Source: Mesorhizobium sp. NZP2077
Lineage (GTDB): Bacteria > Pseudomonadota > Alphaproteobacteria > Rhizobiales > Rhizobiaceae
Assembly: GCF_013170805.1 (NCBI RefSeq)
Contig: NZ_CP051293.1
Coordinates: 1,302,001 to 1,366,000, forward strand
Direction: 5' to 3'
DNA length: 64,000 bases
A model generated the notes under the pieces. The model was not told where the DNA came from. It searched no databases and worked only from the letters and a program-made list of their open reading frames with translations. The translations under genes and the position numbers were made by a program. The first letter of the stretch is position 1, and every line of letters begins with the position of its first letter. This document shows positions 8,505 through 16,339 of the stretch, in pieces.

Positions 8505-9689
8505 TCAGAGCGCTTCCACGCACAGGGCGACGCCCATGCCGCCGCCGATGCACAGGGTGGCGAGGCCTTTCTTGGCGCCGCGGCGGCGCATCTCGAAAAC
8601 CAGCGTGTTGAAGATGCGGGCGCCCGAGGCGCCGATCGGATGGCCGATGGCGATGGCGCCGCCATTGACGTTGACGATCGAGGGATCCCAGCCCATGTCC
8701 TTGTTGACGGCGCAGGCCTGGGCGGCAAAAGCCTCGTTGGCCTCGACCAGGTCGAGATCGCCGACCGACCAGCCGGCCTTTTCCAACGCCTTGCGCGAGG
8801 CGGGAATGGGCCCGGTGCCCATGATCGCCGGATCGACCCCGGCGGTTGCCCAGGACGCGATGCGCGCCAGCGGGGTTATGCCGCGCCTTACGGCTTCCGC
8901 TTCGCTCATCAGCAGCGCGCCGGCCGCGCCATCATTGATGCCGGAGGCGTTGGCTGCGGTCACCGTGCCGTCCTTGTCGAAGGCCGGCTTCAGCTTGGTC
9001 ATGGCATCGATCGTGGCGCCGTGGCGGATGTACTCGTCCTGGTCGACAATGGTGTCGCCCTTCTTGCCCTTGATGGTGAAGGCGACGATCTCGTCCTTGA
9101 ACTTGCCGGCCTTCTGCGCCGCCTCGGCCTTGTTCTGCGAGGCCAGCGCGAACTGGTCCTGATCGTCGCGGGTGATCTGGAACTGGCGGGCGACGTTTTC
9201 AGCGGTGTTGCCCATGTGATAGCCGTTGAAGGCATCCCACAACCCGTCCTTGATCATGGTGTCGATCATCTTGTAGTCGCCCATCTTGACGCCGGCGCGC
9301 AGATGCTCGGCGTGCGGCGACAGCGACATCGATTCCTGGCCGCCGGCGATGATCACCTTGGCGTCACCGGTGGCGATCTGCTGCATGCCGAGCGCGATGG
9401 CGCGCAGGCCCGAGCCGCAAACCTGATTGAGGCCCCAGGCGGTGGTCTCCTTGGGCAGGCCGGCGATGATCGAGGCCTGGCGGGCCGGGTTCTGCCCTTG
9501 AGCGGCGGTCAGCACCTGACCGAGGATGATCTCGTCGATCTCGGCGGCTTCGACACCGGCGCGCGACAAAAGTTCCTTGATGACGACGGCGCCGAGTTCA
9601 TGTGCCGGGATGGCCGCGAAAGCACCGTTGAAGGAGCCGACGGCCGTGCGTGCGGCACTGGCGACAACGATGGAATTGGCAGAGGACAT
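8505..9689 (-). CDS. phaA: Acetyl-CoA acetyltransferase (beta-ketothiolase)
   Basis: A 394-residue biosynthetic thiolase that condenses two acetyl-CoA to acetoacetyl-CoA, the first step of PHB synthesis and also usable in butyrate or ketone metabolism. The acyl-accepting cysteine is in [10 protein letters not shown] (about residue 88), the histidine in [17 protein letters not shown], and the second cysteine in [15 protein letters not shown] near the C-terminus. The open frame reaches 9728, but [11 protein letters not shown] at 9689 is the family start and has a TGGAGAAG ribosome site. It is first in an apparent phaAB unit and divergent from phaR, with PhaR-type boxes between them. Confidence 0.95.
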   Translation of the reverse strand: MSSANSIVVASAARTAVGSFNGAFAAIPAHELGAVVIKELLSRAGVEAAEIDEIILGQVLTAAQGQNPARQASIIAGLPKETTAWGLNQVCGSGLRAIALGMQQIATGDAKVIIAGGQESMSLSPHAEHLRAGVKMGDYKMIDTMIKDGLWDAFNGYHMGNTAENVARQFQITRDDQDQFALASQNKAEAAQKAGKFKDEIVAFTIKGKKGDTIVDQDEYIRHGATIDAMTKLKPAFDKDGTVTAANASGINDGAAGALLMSEAEAVRRGITPLARIASWATAGVDPAIMGTGPIPASRKALEKAGWSVGDLDLVEANEAFAAQACAVNKDMGWDPSIVNVNGGAIAIGHPIGASGARIFNTLVFEMRRRGAKKGLATLCIGGGMGVALCVEAL

Positions 9690-9836
9690 TTTCTTCTCCA
9701 GACTTCGAGCTGTCGTATTTTTGGGCATTGTTGGCGACTTTTCTTGCCCTTTCCATGATCCAAGTCAAACCGGAAATCGGCATGGCGCCGATGCGCCGCA
9801 AGCAGGTCACGCGTCGCGGTGCCGGCGGGCAGGCCG

Positions 9837-9868
9837 CTGCTGCGCAGCATATTTTGCCTGCTATGCAG
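9837..9868. promoter_or_regulatory. Two PhaR-type boxes between phaA and phaR
   Basis: CTGC-TGC-GCAG (9837-9847) and CTGC-TAT-GCAG (9858-9868) both fit the CTGC-N3/4-GCAG pattern that I recall for PhaR of Paracoccus denitrificans. Their centres are 21 bases apart, two helical turns. Further TGC-rich sequence (GCACTGCAC) follows near 9883. The 302-base phaA-phaR gap holds no gene. Confidence 0.6.
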
Positions 9869-9991
9869 CATTATGTGATCCCGCACTGCACAAACTGCTT
9901 GGAATTATGAGGCTTTTGCGCATATCCTCGAAAAGGGCGCAATCGTTACCGGCTGCTTACTCAGGCGTGCCGGTGTCCGGGGAGGATACAG

Positions 9992-10600
9992 ATGGCCGCA
10001 AAAGACGAGCCGATCATTATCAAGAAATACGCCAATCGCCGGCTCTATAATACGGGGACGAGCACCTATGTGACGCTCGAGGATCTGGCCGAGATGGTCA
10101 AGAAGGGCGAGGAGTTCACCGTCCAGGACGCCAAGACCGGCGACGACATCACACATCCGGTGCTGACGCAGATCATTTTCGAACTGGAGAACAAGGATGG
10201 GCAGAACATGCTGCCGATCCCGTTCCTGTGCCAGCTGATCGCCTTCTACGGCGACCAGATGCAAATGATCGTGCCGAGCTTCCTCGAACAGTCTATGATC
10301 GCCTTCTCCAAGGAGCAGGAACGCTTCCGCGAGCAGATGAAGGGCGCCATCGGCAAGTCGCCGCTGGACGTGATGAAGATCGCGACGCCGATCAAGGCGC
10401 TGGAAGAACAGACGCGCCGCAACATGGAAATGTTCCAGAATGCGATGCGGCTGTTCACGCCGTTCCCGCCAGCTGGGTCCGCGCCAGCCGCAGCTCCAGC
10501 CGAGCCAGCCAAGAAGGAAGTGCCGGAAAAGTCCGACGACCTTCAGGAGCTGAAGAGCCAGATCGCGGCCATGCAGCGCAAGCTCGACACGATGTCGTAA
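9992..10600 (+). CDS. phaR: Polyhydroxyalkanoate synthesis repressor PhaR
   Basis: A 202-residue protein with the PHB accumulation regulator DNA-binding domain (IIIKKYANRRLYNTGTST, residues 8-25, followed by a TLEDLAEMVKKGEEF helix) and then the PHB-binding domain (HPVLTQIIFELEN to about residue 115). The C-terminal third is an Ala/Pro linker ending in a short coiled-coil-like helix. PhaR senses PHB granules: free protein represses phasin and its own gene, and granule-bound protein does not. A GGGGAGGA ribosome site lies upstream. It is divergent from phaAB, consistent with joint control of PHB genes. Confidence 0.94.
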   Translation: MAAKDEPIIIKKYANRRLYNTGTSTYVTLEDLAEMVKKGEEFTVQDAKTGDDITHPVLTQIIFELENKDGQNMLPIPFLCQLIAFYGDQMQMIVPSFLEQSMIAFSKEQERFREQMKGAIGKSPLDVMKIATPIKALEEQTRRNMEMFQNAMRLFTPFPPAGSAPAAAPAEPAKKEVPEKSDDLQELKSQIAAMQRKLDTMS

Positions 10601-10642
10601 GCCGACCGCCGGTAAGGCTCAGGCCAATCCGGCCGTGCCTTC

Positions 10643-11131
10643 TTATGCGTCGATCGTCATCTGCCACGATTCCCAGATCTCGTCGGCCCGCCCGTCAAGC
10701 GAGCGATAGAAAGCCTTGGCGGGCAGGTTGGATCGCAGCACCGTCCATTTGATGGCGGATGCACCAATGCCGATGGCATGGTCGCGGAGCCGTTTCACTA
10801 GGGCATGGCCGACCGACATGCCGCGCGCCGTCTCGGCCACGTAGAGTTCCTTCAGCCACACAACCGGCTTCAGGTCATAAGTCCACGGGATGAGGTAGTG
10901 GACGGCGATGCCGACGATCGCTCCGCCGACGTCCGCCACGAACACCCCGAAGCAGGGCGAAGGCCCCAGCCCGTGTTCGACGATGTCGGCTTCGGTGACA
11001 CTGAACTTGTCGGCATAGCCTTCGAAGACGGCGAGGGCCCGCATGAGGACGAGTACCGCGCCGACATCCCCCCGCTCGAACGGACGGATGGCAACCGCCG
11101 TTTTGCGCGCGGGGCTCCGGGTCTGGATCAT
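10643..11131 (-). CDS. GNAT family N-acetyltransferase
   Basis: A 162-residue single GNAT domain. Visible elements are an AIRPFERGDVGAVLVLMRAL N-terminal segment, the beta4 strand LKELYVAETARGMSVGHAL with the acetyl-CoA pyrophosphate loop, and a C-terminal FYRSLDGRADEIW segment similar to diamine or small-molecule acetyltransferases. The substrate is not predictable. Its ATG overlaps the rhodanese stop as ATGA (11128-11131), so the two are translated in tandem. It is the second gene of a two-gene unit divergent from the FtrA-like regulator. Confidence 0.85.
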   Translation of the reverse strand: MIQTRSPARKTAVAIRPFERGDVGAVLVLMRALAVFEGYADKFSVTEADIVEHGLGPSPCFGVFVADVGGAIVGIAVHYLIPWTYDLKPVVWLKELYVAETARGMSVGHALVKRLRDHAIGIGASAIKWTVLRSNLPAKAFYRSLDGRADEIWESWQMTIDA

Positions 11132-11547
11132 GCCCGCAGAGCACCGGGCTCCTTGCCGGAAGCGAAAGGAAGCTCTTCATCCTGCCAGCCGGTTATGCCG
11201 CCGTTCATGATCTTCACCGGCAGGCCGAGGCTGGCCAGCTTGAAAGCTGCCCGATCCGCGCCGTTGCAATGCGGTCCGGCGCAATAGGCGACGAACAGCG
11301 TGCCTGCCGGCCATTGTGCCATCCGCTCGGCCGATATCTCGCGGTGCGGCAGATGCAACGCGCCGGGCACATGGCGGCGTTCATAGGCTTCCGGCGAGCC
11401 GACCACATGCAGAAGGACAAAATCCGGCTCTCCAGTGCGCAGTGCTGCTGCAACGTCGGAACAGTCGGTCTCAACGGAAAGCCGGCGCAAGAAATGGTCT
11501 CGGGCAATCTCCGGCGATGCCGCAGGAATGTCTGTCACGTAGCTCAT
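11128..11547 (-). CDS. Rhodanese-like sulfurtransferase
   Basis: A 139-residue single rhodanese domain with the active-site loop FVAYCAGPHCNGADRAA; the catalytic Cys is in the YCAGPHCNGA loop, which begins with Cys and contains a second one. The signature HVPGALHLPHREIS before it supports the fold. These enzymes transfer sulfane sulfur to cyanide, thiols or proteins. The frame is open upstream to 11709, but the ATG at 11545-11547 removes improbable sequence and leaves a clean divergent promoter with the FtrA-like gene, an arrangement in which the regulator probably controls it. Substrate is unknown. Confidence 0.85.
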   Translation of the reverse strand: MSYVTDIPAASPEIARDHFLRRLSVETDCSDVAAALRTGEPDFVLLHVVGSPEAYERRHVPGALHLPHREISAERMAQWPAGTLFVAYCAGPHCNGADRAAFKLASLGLPVKIMNGGITGWQDEELPFASGKEPGALRA

Positions 11548-11554
11548 CAAGCTT

Positions 11555-11594
11555 CTCCATTGGCTGATGGAGCTGGTCTCCATCACTGATGGAG
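11555..11594. promoter_or_regulatory. Four alternating GATGGAG half-sites (probable FtrA-like operator)
   Basis: CTCCAT (11555-11560), CTGATGGAG (11564-11572), CTCCATC (11578-11584) and CTGATGGAG (11586-11594) are alternating orientations of one motif. They fill the divergent region just upstream of the rhodanese start. If the regulator starts at 11657 they are entirely intergenic. AraC-type regulators bind such repeated half-sites. Confidence 0.55.
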
Positions 11595-11656
11595 TTGAGG
11601 TAGCGCACCACACCGGGCGATTGCAGCTGGCGGATTTGCCATATATCGTCAAGATC

Positions 11657-12670
11657 ATGCCAAATGTGCCCCCCGCCAATCGGCCTCTTGCCAATCCGCC
11701 CCTTGCCAATCCACTGGTCGTTGCTGTCGCCTATGACGGGCTGTGCACGTTCGAATTTGGCGTGGCGGCCGAGGTGTTCGCCTTGCCCCGACCGGAGATG
11801 GGTGCGGACTGGTACCGTTTTGCCGTCGCCGGCATAGACGCCGGTGAAATGCGGGCGATGGGCGGCGTGCGCATCGTCGCCGATGGCGGACCCGATCTGA
11901 TCGGCGAGGCCGGCACGGTGATCGTGCCTGGATGGCGCGGCGTGGATTGTCCGGTACCGCTTTTGCTGATCGAGGCGCTTCGCAAGGCCAACGCGCGGGG
12001 CGCACGCATCCTGTCCATCTGTTCGGGTGTGTTCGTGCTTGCCGCCGCAGGCCTGCTCTCAGGCAAGAAGGCGACCACGCATTGGCGCTACAGCGAGAAA
12101 CTGAGGGAGCTGTATCCCGACATCACCGTGGTTCCTGACGTTTTGTACATCGATGAGGGAAATGTCCTGACATCGGCCGGCAGCGCGGCCGGCATCGACC
12201 TTTGCCTGCACCTGGTTCGGCGCGATTTCGGCACAAAGGCGGCCAACATGGTGGCGCGTCGCCTGGTCGTGCCGCCGCATCGCGACGGCGGCCAGGCGCA
12301 GTTTGTAGAGAGTTCCGTTCCCGAGCCGCACGAACGCAGTCGGCTTGGGCCTTTGATCGACAGGATGCGCGCCGATATTTCCGCCGACTATCCCGTCGCC
12401 ACCCTGGCCGGCCTGGCTGGAATGAGCGAGCGGACATTTCTGCGCCGCTTCGCGGCCGCAACCGGCGTCACACCGGCGCGATGGCTGCTCTCGGAACGGC
12501 TTTCGCGGGCGCGCACATTGCTGGAGGACACCGCCATGCCGATCGAGCGAATTGCCGAGACCGCCGGATTTGGCGCGGCAGGCACACTGCGGCATCACTT
12601 CCGGCAGCAATTCGCCACCACGCCCGCCGCGTACCGGGCACGGTTCGGGACCAATGCCAACTCCACCTGA
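11657..12670 (+). CDS. ftrA: GlxA/FtrA-type AraC family regulator with DJ-1/PfpI domain
   Basis: A two-domain regulator of about 337 residues. The N-terminal half is a DJ-1/PfpI (GATase1-like) domain with the nucleophile-elbow segment ILSICSGVFVLAAAGLL. The C-terminal about 100 residues carry two AraC helix-turn-helix motifs (TLAGLAGMSERTFLRRFAAA and IERIAETAGFGAAGTLRHHF). The frame could begin at 11567 (367 residues), but the extra part would overlap the alternating half-sites and contains an unlikely LANPPLANP duplication nearby, so I prefer the ATG at 11657. It is divergent from the rhodanese/acetyltransferase unit. The symbol is by similarity only; whether the cysteine senses a ligand is unknown. 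Confidence 0.82.
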   Translation: MPNVPPANRPLANPPLANPLVVAVAYDGLCTFEFGVAAEVFALPRPEMGADWYRFAVAGIDAGEMRAMGGVRIVADGGPDLIGEAGTVIVPGWRGVDCPVPLLLIEALRKANARGARILSICSGVFVLAAAGLLSGKKATTHWRYSEKLRELYPDITVVPDVLYIDEGNVLTSAGSAAGIDLCLHLVRRDFGTKAANMVARRLVVPPHRDGGQAQFVESSVPEPHERSRLGPLIDRMRADISADYPVATLAGLAGMSERTFLRRFAAATGVTPARWLLSERLSRARTLLEDTAMPIERIAETAGFGAAGTLRHHFRQQFATTPAAYRARFGTNANST

Positions 12671-12685
12671 CCGCGCTGTAAGCTG

Positions 12686-13828
12686 TCAGGGCAAAAGTCC
12701 CTCATAACGGCCGCGCGGCCGGATGATGCTGCCGCTCACGATCTGTTCGACCATATGCGCGGCCCAGCCGACGCTGCGCCCAAGTGCGAACAGATGGAAC
12801 GGCGCATCGCGCGGCAAGCCAAGACCGCGCGTCAGCACGGCCAGGGCAAAATCGATGTTCGGCTGGGCGCCGGTTGCTGCAATCGCTGCGGTTTCCAGTG
12901 ACCGCAATGTGTCGTCAGGGTTGCCGATGGCCGCCAGAAGCGCCGTGGCGCGGGGATCGCCCTCAGGATAGAGCTGGTGGCCGAAGCCCGGCAAAGGCCG
13001 GTCATGGCCGAGCCAGCGTCGGATCGCGGTATCGGCGCCATGCCGCGCCGCATCTTCCGCCAACTGCATCACCGCTTCGCCGGCGCCGCCGTGGCGTGGG
13101 CCGGACAGTGTTGCGAGGCCCGCCAGCAGGCAAGCGGCGGGTGAGGCTCCGGTCGAGGCCGCGACGCGGGCCGCGAAGGTCGATGCGTTGAGCTCGTGAT
13201 CGGCGAGCAGCACAAGCGCACGCCGGATCGCGTCCGCGCCGCCATCTTCGACCGCCCAGCCCCGCGCCAGTCGCCGATGCACCGGATCCGGTCCCGCCTC
13301 GGCACCAAGGGCACTGGCCAGCACACCGATCGCGCGTGCGGCGTCGGCGCACAACGAGGCACCGTTGCGGCCAAGCGAAGGCCGGCCCTGGCCGGCCAGC
13401 AAAGCAAGTTGCGCAAAGGCCGGGGCACGGCCGAACTGGCGCGGCGCATCCGGCTGCGGCGCTTCGAAACGGACCGGCTCAGACAAGGCCCAAAGCAGAG
13501 CGGCTGTCTCTTCCAGAGTGGCATGGTCGGCCAGCGCAGCGGCGTTCTTGCCCCGATAGATGAGCTGGCCGTGCCAAACGGTCGAAACCGCCGTGACGAT
13601 CGACGGCTCGCCCCAGGCAATGGCGCTTTCGGCGATGGCTGACGGGCTGCGCCCGCGCGCCCGGCGGGTTGCGAGCGCCGCGATATCGTCGGCGCGATAT
13701 TCGCTGCGGCGCGGATCAACCCGGTCCGGACGCATGCCGATGCGGCCGCGGCTGACATAGGCGTAAAGCGTCTGCGGCCTCACCTTGAGCCTTTCCAGCG
13801 CTTCTTCCCGCGACAACCATTCCGACAT
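12686..13828 (-). CDS. Citrate synthase homologue fused to an N-terminal MerR-like helix-turn-helix
   Basis: A 380-residue protein. Residues 1-55 (EWLSREEALERLKVRPQTLY, then SRGRIGMRPDRVDPRRSEYR) form a MerR/excisionase-type winged helix, and the rest is a citrate synthase fold. The catalytic residues are all present: His211 in DHELNAST, His284 in GFGHQLYP and Asp326 in PNIDFAL. The CoA/oxaloacetate-site GPRHGGA and ALGRSVGW segments are also kept. A DNA-binding domain on a complete synthase suggests a metabolite-responsive regulator or an enzyme that controls its own operon. It is divergent from a second synthase, with three phased ATTGAT boxes between them. Confidence 0.85.
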   Translation of the reverse strand: MSEWLSREEALERLKVRPQTLYAYVSRGRIGMRPDRVDPRRSEYRADDIAALATRRARGRSPSAIAESAIAWGEPSIVTAVSTVWHGQLIYRGKNAAALADHATLEETAALLWALSEPVRFEAPQPDAPRQFGRAPAFAQLALLAGQGRPSLGRNGASLCADAARAIGVLASALGAEAGPDPVHRRLARGWAVEDGGADAIRRALVLLADHELNASTFAARVAASTGASPAACLLAGLATLSGPRHGGAGEAVMQLAEDAARHGADTAIRRWLGHDRPLPGFGHQLYPEGDPRATALLAAIGNPDDTLRSLETAAIAATGAQPNIDFALAVLTRGLGLPRDAPFHLFALGRSVGWAAHMVEQIVSGSIIRPRGRYEGLLP

Positions 13829-13841
13829 TTCGGGCCCTGAT

Positions 13842-13866
13842 ATTGATTCTATTGATCAAGATTGAT
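13842..13866. promoter_or_regulatory. Three phased ATTGAT repeats between the citrate synthase genes
   Basis: ATTGAT occurs at 13842-13847, 13851-13856 and 13861-13866, spaced 9 and 10 bases, about one helical turn. The middle copy is part of the palindrome TTGATCAA (13852-13859). The site is 14-38 bases upstream of the HTH-synthase start and probably binds that protein. Confidence 0.5.
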
Positions 13867-13922
13867 GGCAACGCCGCCCAGCCTTATCTCCGATCCGGAA
13901 AAGCTTCAAGGAGACTAAGGCT

Positions 13923-14999
13923 ATGGCGAATGGGCTCGATGACGTGGTGGCGGCTGAAACTGTGCTGTCAGACGTGGATGGTCTGGGCGGCCACCTGACG
14001 ATCCGCGGCCATTCGCTGCCGGAACTGGCCGGACGATGGACCTATCCGCAAGTGGTTCGCCTGTTGCTGGATGGGTTCTTCGAGCATCTGCCTGGCGATG
14101 CCGAATTGGGCAAGGCACGCGTCGAGGTGTTCGAGCGGCTCAAGCCTTCGCTGCCGTTGTTGGCGTCGCTTGAAATCTACAGCGCCATGCGCGCCGGCAT
14201 GGCCTTGTTGCCGGACGGCGAGACGCTGACGGACGCGCTTCGGCTGATTGCGGCGCCGGCGGTGCTGACGCCCGCCTTGCTGCGCCTGCAGCGCGGCGAG
14301 CAGCCGATCTCGCCGGATGGCAAGGCCGACCATGCCGCCGACATGCTGCGGATGCTCAGGGGTTCCGTTCCTTCGCCGGCCTTGGCGAAAGCGCTCGACA
14401 CCTATCTGGTGACCGTCTGCGACCACGGCCTCAACGCCTCGACTTTCGCCACCCGCGTCGTTGCCTCGACATTGGCCGGGCTGACATCGTCGGTGCTGGC
14501 AGGGCTCGGCGCGCTCAAGGGGCCGCTGCATGGCGGCGCGCCCGGCCCCGTGATCGAGATGTTGGATGCGATCCAGGCGCATGGCGATGCCGCCGGCTGG
14601 CTGCGCGACGAGATCGCTGAGGGCAGGCGCATCATGGGCTTCGGCCATCGCATCTACCGCGTGCGCGATCCGCGCGCGGATGTGCTGAAGGCGGTGGTGC
14701 GGCAGCTCGGCAATGAGGGCGAAACCGGCCGCCGGCTGGCCTTCGCCGAAAAGGTCGAACAGACGGCGCTTGAAGTGCTGCGGATCGCCAAGCCGCAGCG
14801 CGCGCTGCAGACCAATGTCGAGTTCTACACCGCGCTCGTGCTGGAAGCTGCGGGTTTTCCGCCTGAAGCCTTCAGCAATGTCTTTGCCGCAGGGCGCGTT
14901 TCCGGCTGGATCGCGCATGCGCGCGAGCAGCAGACGACCGGACGGCTGATCCGCCCGCAATCGCGCTATATCGGCCCGGTGCCGGACCTCGTCGCTTAG
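13923..14999 (+). CDS. Citrate synthase/methylcitrate synthase paralogue with Asp-to-Glu change
   Basis: A 358-residue type I/II citrate synthase fold. Catalytic histidines are kept (His168 in CDHGLNAST, His242 in GFGHRIYRVRDPR), as are GPLHGGA and AAGRVSGWIAHAREQ. The position that is normally Asp in a NVDFY motif reads NVEFY, with Glu300 from a GAG codon. It is short compared with the hexameric housekeeping enzyme of about 430 residues and lacks the latter's N-terminal domain. It may use propionyl-CoA or another 2-oxoacid. It has an AGGAG ribosome site (13909-13913), is divergent from the HTH-fused homologue, and ends at a clear terminator. Confidence 0.85.
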   Translation: MANGLDDVVAAETVLSDVDGLGGHLTIRGHSLPELAGRWTYPQVVRLLLDGFFEHLPGDAELGKARVEVFERLKPSLPLLASLEIYSAMRAGMALLPDGETLTDALRLIAAPAVLTPALLRLQRGEQPISPDGKADHAADMLRMLRGSVPSPALAKALDTYLVTVCDHGLNASTFATRVVASTLAGLTSSVLAGLGALKGPLHGGAPGPVIEMLDAIQAHGDAAGWLRDEIAEGRRIMGFGHRIYRVRDPRADVLKAVVRQLGNEGETGRRLAFAEKVEQTALEVLRIAKPQRALQTNVEFYTALVLEAAGFPPEAFSNVFAAGRVSGWIAHAREQQTTGRLIRPQSRYIGPVPDLVA

Positions 15000-15028
15000 G
15001 CGTCCTTGCCTGTTTCGAAAGACTCGGG

Positions 15029-15057
15029 GCTCCTCCGCTTCAAACGGAGGGGCTTTT
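15029..15057 (+). terminator. Rho-independent terminator after the citrate synthase
   Basis: GCTCCTCCG (15029-15037) pairs with CGGAGGGGC (15045-15053), one G-U pair, around a 7-base loop, followed directly by TTTT (15054-15057). It lies 30 bases past the stop. Confidence 0.8.
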
Positions 15058-15126
15058 CCGTATGACCGAAATTTCATGTGATCACGCGACCGTGTTCGTG
15101 TTCTTGCCTTGGTCCGTCCTTATATG

Positions 15127-15137
15127 CTGCACTGCAA
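15127..15137. promoter_or_regulatory. PhaR-like box upstream of the patatin gene
   Basis: CTGC-ACT-GCAA differs by one base from the CTGC-N3-GCAG pattern found twice beside phaR. It overlaps a possible -10 region (TTATAT at 15119-15124) about 80 bases before the patatin start. Confidence 0.35.
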
Positions 15138-15208
15138 CATAGGCCGCCGGGGACTGCTTCCTTCAATGACGTGGGGGCAGGCAGGCGCATCAGGATGACA
15201 GGAACGCC

Positions 15209-16339
15209 ATGACGAAGAACGGCAAGGCGGAGGAAAAGAAGAAGATCAACATCGCGCTTCAGGGCGGCGGCTCGCATGGCGCCTTTTCCTGGGGCGTGCT
15301 CGACCGGCTGCTGGAGGACGGCAGGCTGGAGATATCGGCCGTCTCCGGCACCAGCGCGGGCGCCATGAACGCCGTGGCGCTGGCCGACGGATATGTGAGC
15401 GGCGGTGTCGAGGGCGCGCGCAAGAAGCTGGACGATTTCTGGCGTGCTGTGGCGGCGAAAGGCCGGTTCAGCCCGGTGCAACGCCTGCCGTGGGACGTCG
15501 CCTGGGGCAATTGGTCGATCGAGAACACGCCTGGCTACGTCGTCTTCGACACCATCTCGCGGGTGTTTTCGCCCTATGTCGCCAACCCGCTCGGCCTCAA
15601 TCCGCTGCGCGACGTGGTCGCACAGGAGATCGATTTCAAGAACGTCCGCGCCTGCAAATCGATGGAACTGTTCATTTCCGCCACCAATGTCGAGACCGGG
15701 CAGTTGCGGGTGTTTTCCGACGGCGAGATCGACCTCGATACGGTGATGGCCTCGGCCTGCCTGCCGCAATTGTTTCGTGCCGTCGAGATCAAGGGCGTGC
15801 CCTATTGGGATGGCGGCTATGGCGGCAACCCGGCGCTGTTCCCATTCTTCAAGACGGAAGCGACCGAGGACGTGCTTCTGGTGCAGATCAACCCGGTGGT
15901 GCGCGAGGGAACACCAAAGAGCGCCAACGAGATCCAGAACCGCATCGACGAGATCACCTTCAATGCCGGGCTGCTGCGCGAATTTCGTTCGATCGCCTTC
16001 GTCAAGGAACTGATCGCCGCCGGCCGTCTGCCGCATGGCGAGTACCGCGACATCCGTATGCATCGCATCGATGCCGACGAGGCGTTCAAGGACCTGTCGG
16101 CATCGTCCAAGGTCAACGCCGAATGGGCGTTCCTGAGCTATCTCAGAGACCTTGGCCGCACGGCGGCCAGCGACTGGCTGGAAGAGAACTACGATGCCGT
16201 CGGCAAGCGGCCTACGCTCGATCTCTCCGGCGAACTCGACGACGGTTTCAAGCCGGTGCGCGGGCCGGCGCCCGGCCGCCGGGTGAAGGAGTTTCTTGCA
16301 GCGCGCAAGAACCCGGAGGCGGAGCGCCGGCGGGCCTGA
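15209..16339 (+). CDS. Patatin-like phospholipase/esterase
   Basis: A 376-residue patatin domain protein. The oxyanion-hole glycines are in ALQGGGSHGAFSWG (residues 17-29), the nucleophile Ser49 in GTSAG, and the catalytic Asp201 in the DGGYGG motif, giving a complete Ser-Asp dyad. There is no signal peptide or membrane segment, so it is probably cytosolic and may act on phospholipid, lysophospholipid or another acyl ester. Residues after about 300 form a charged tail. It is a single gene; a PhaR-like box upstream suggests it could be linked to PHB or lipid-body metabolism, which is speculation. Confidence 0.87.
   Translation: MTKNGKAEEKKKINIALQGGGSHGAFSWGVLDRLLEDGRLEISAVSGTSAGAMNAVALADGYVSGGVEGARKKLDDFWRAVAAKGRFSPVQRLPWDVAWGNWSIENTPGYVVFDTISRVFSPYVANPLGLNPLRDVVAQEIDFKNVRACKSMELFISATNVETGQLRVFSDGEIDLDTVMASACLPQLFRAVEIKGVPYWDGGYGGNPALFPFFKTEATEDVLLVQINPVVREGTPKSANEIQNRIDEITFNAGLLREFRSIAFVKELIAAGRLPHGEYRDIRMHRIDADEAFKDLSASSKVNAEWAFLSYLRDLGRTAASDWLEENYDAVGKRPTLDLSGELDDGFKPVRGPAPGRRVKEFLAARKNPEAERRRA

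Noticed and set aside
7650..9758. 702-residue frame opposite phaB-phaA
   Set aside because: It is the antisense shadow of two clear genes in GC-rich sequence and has no recognisable domain.
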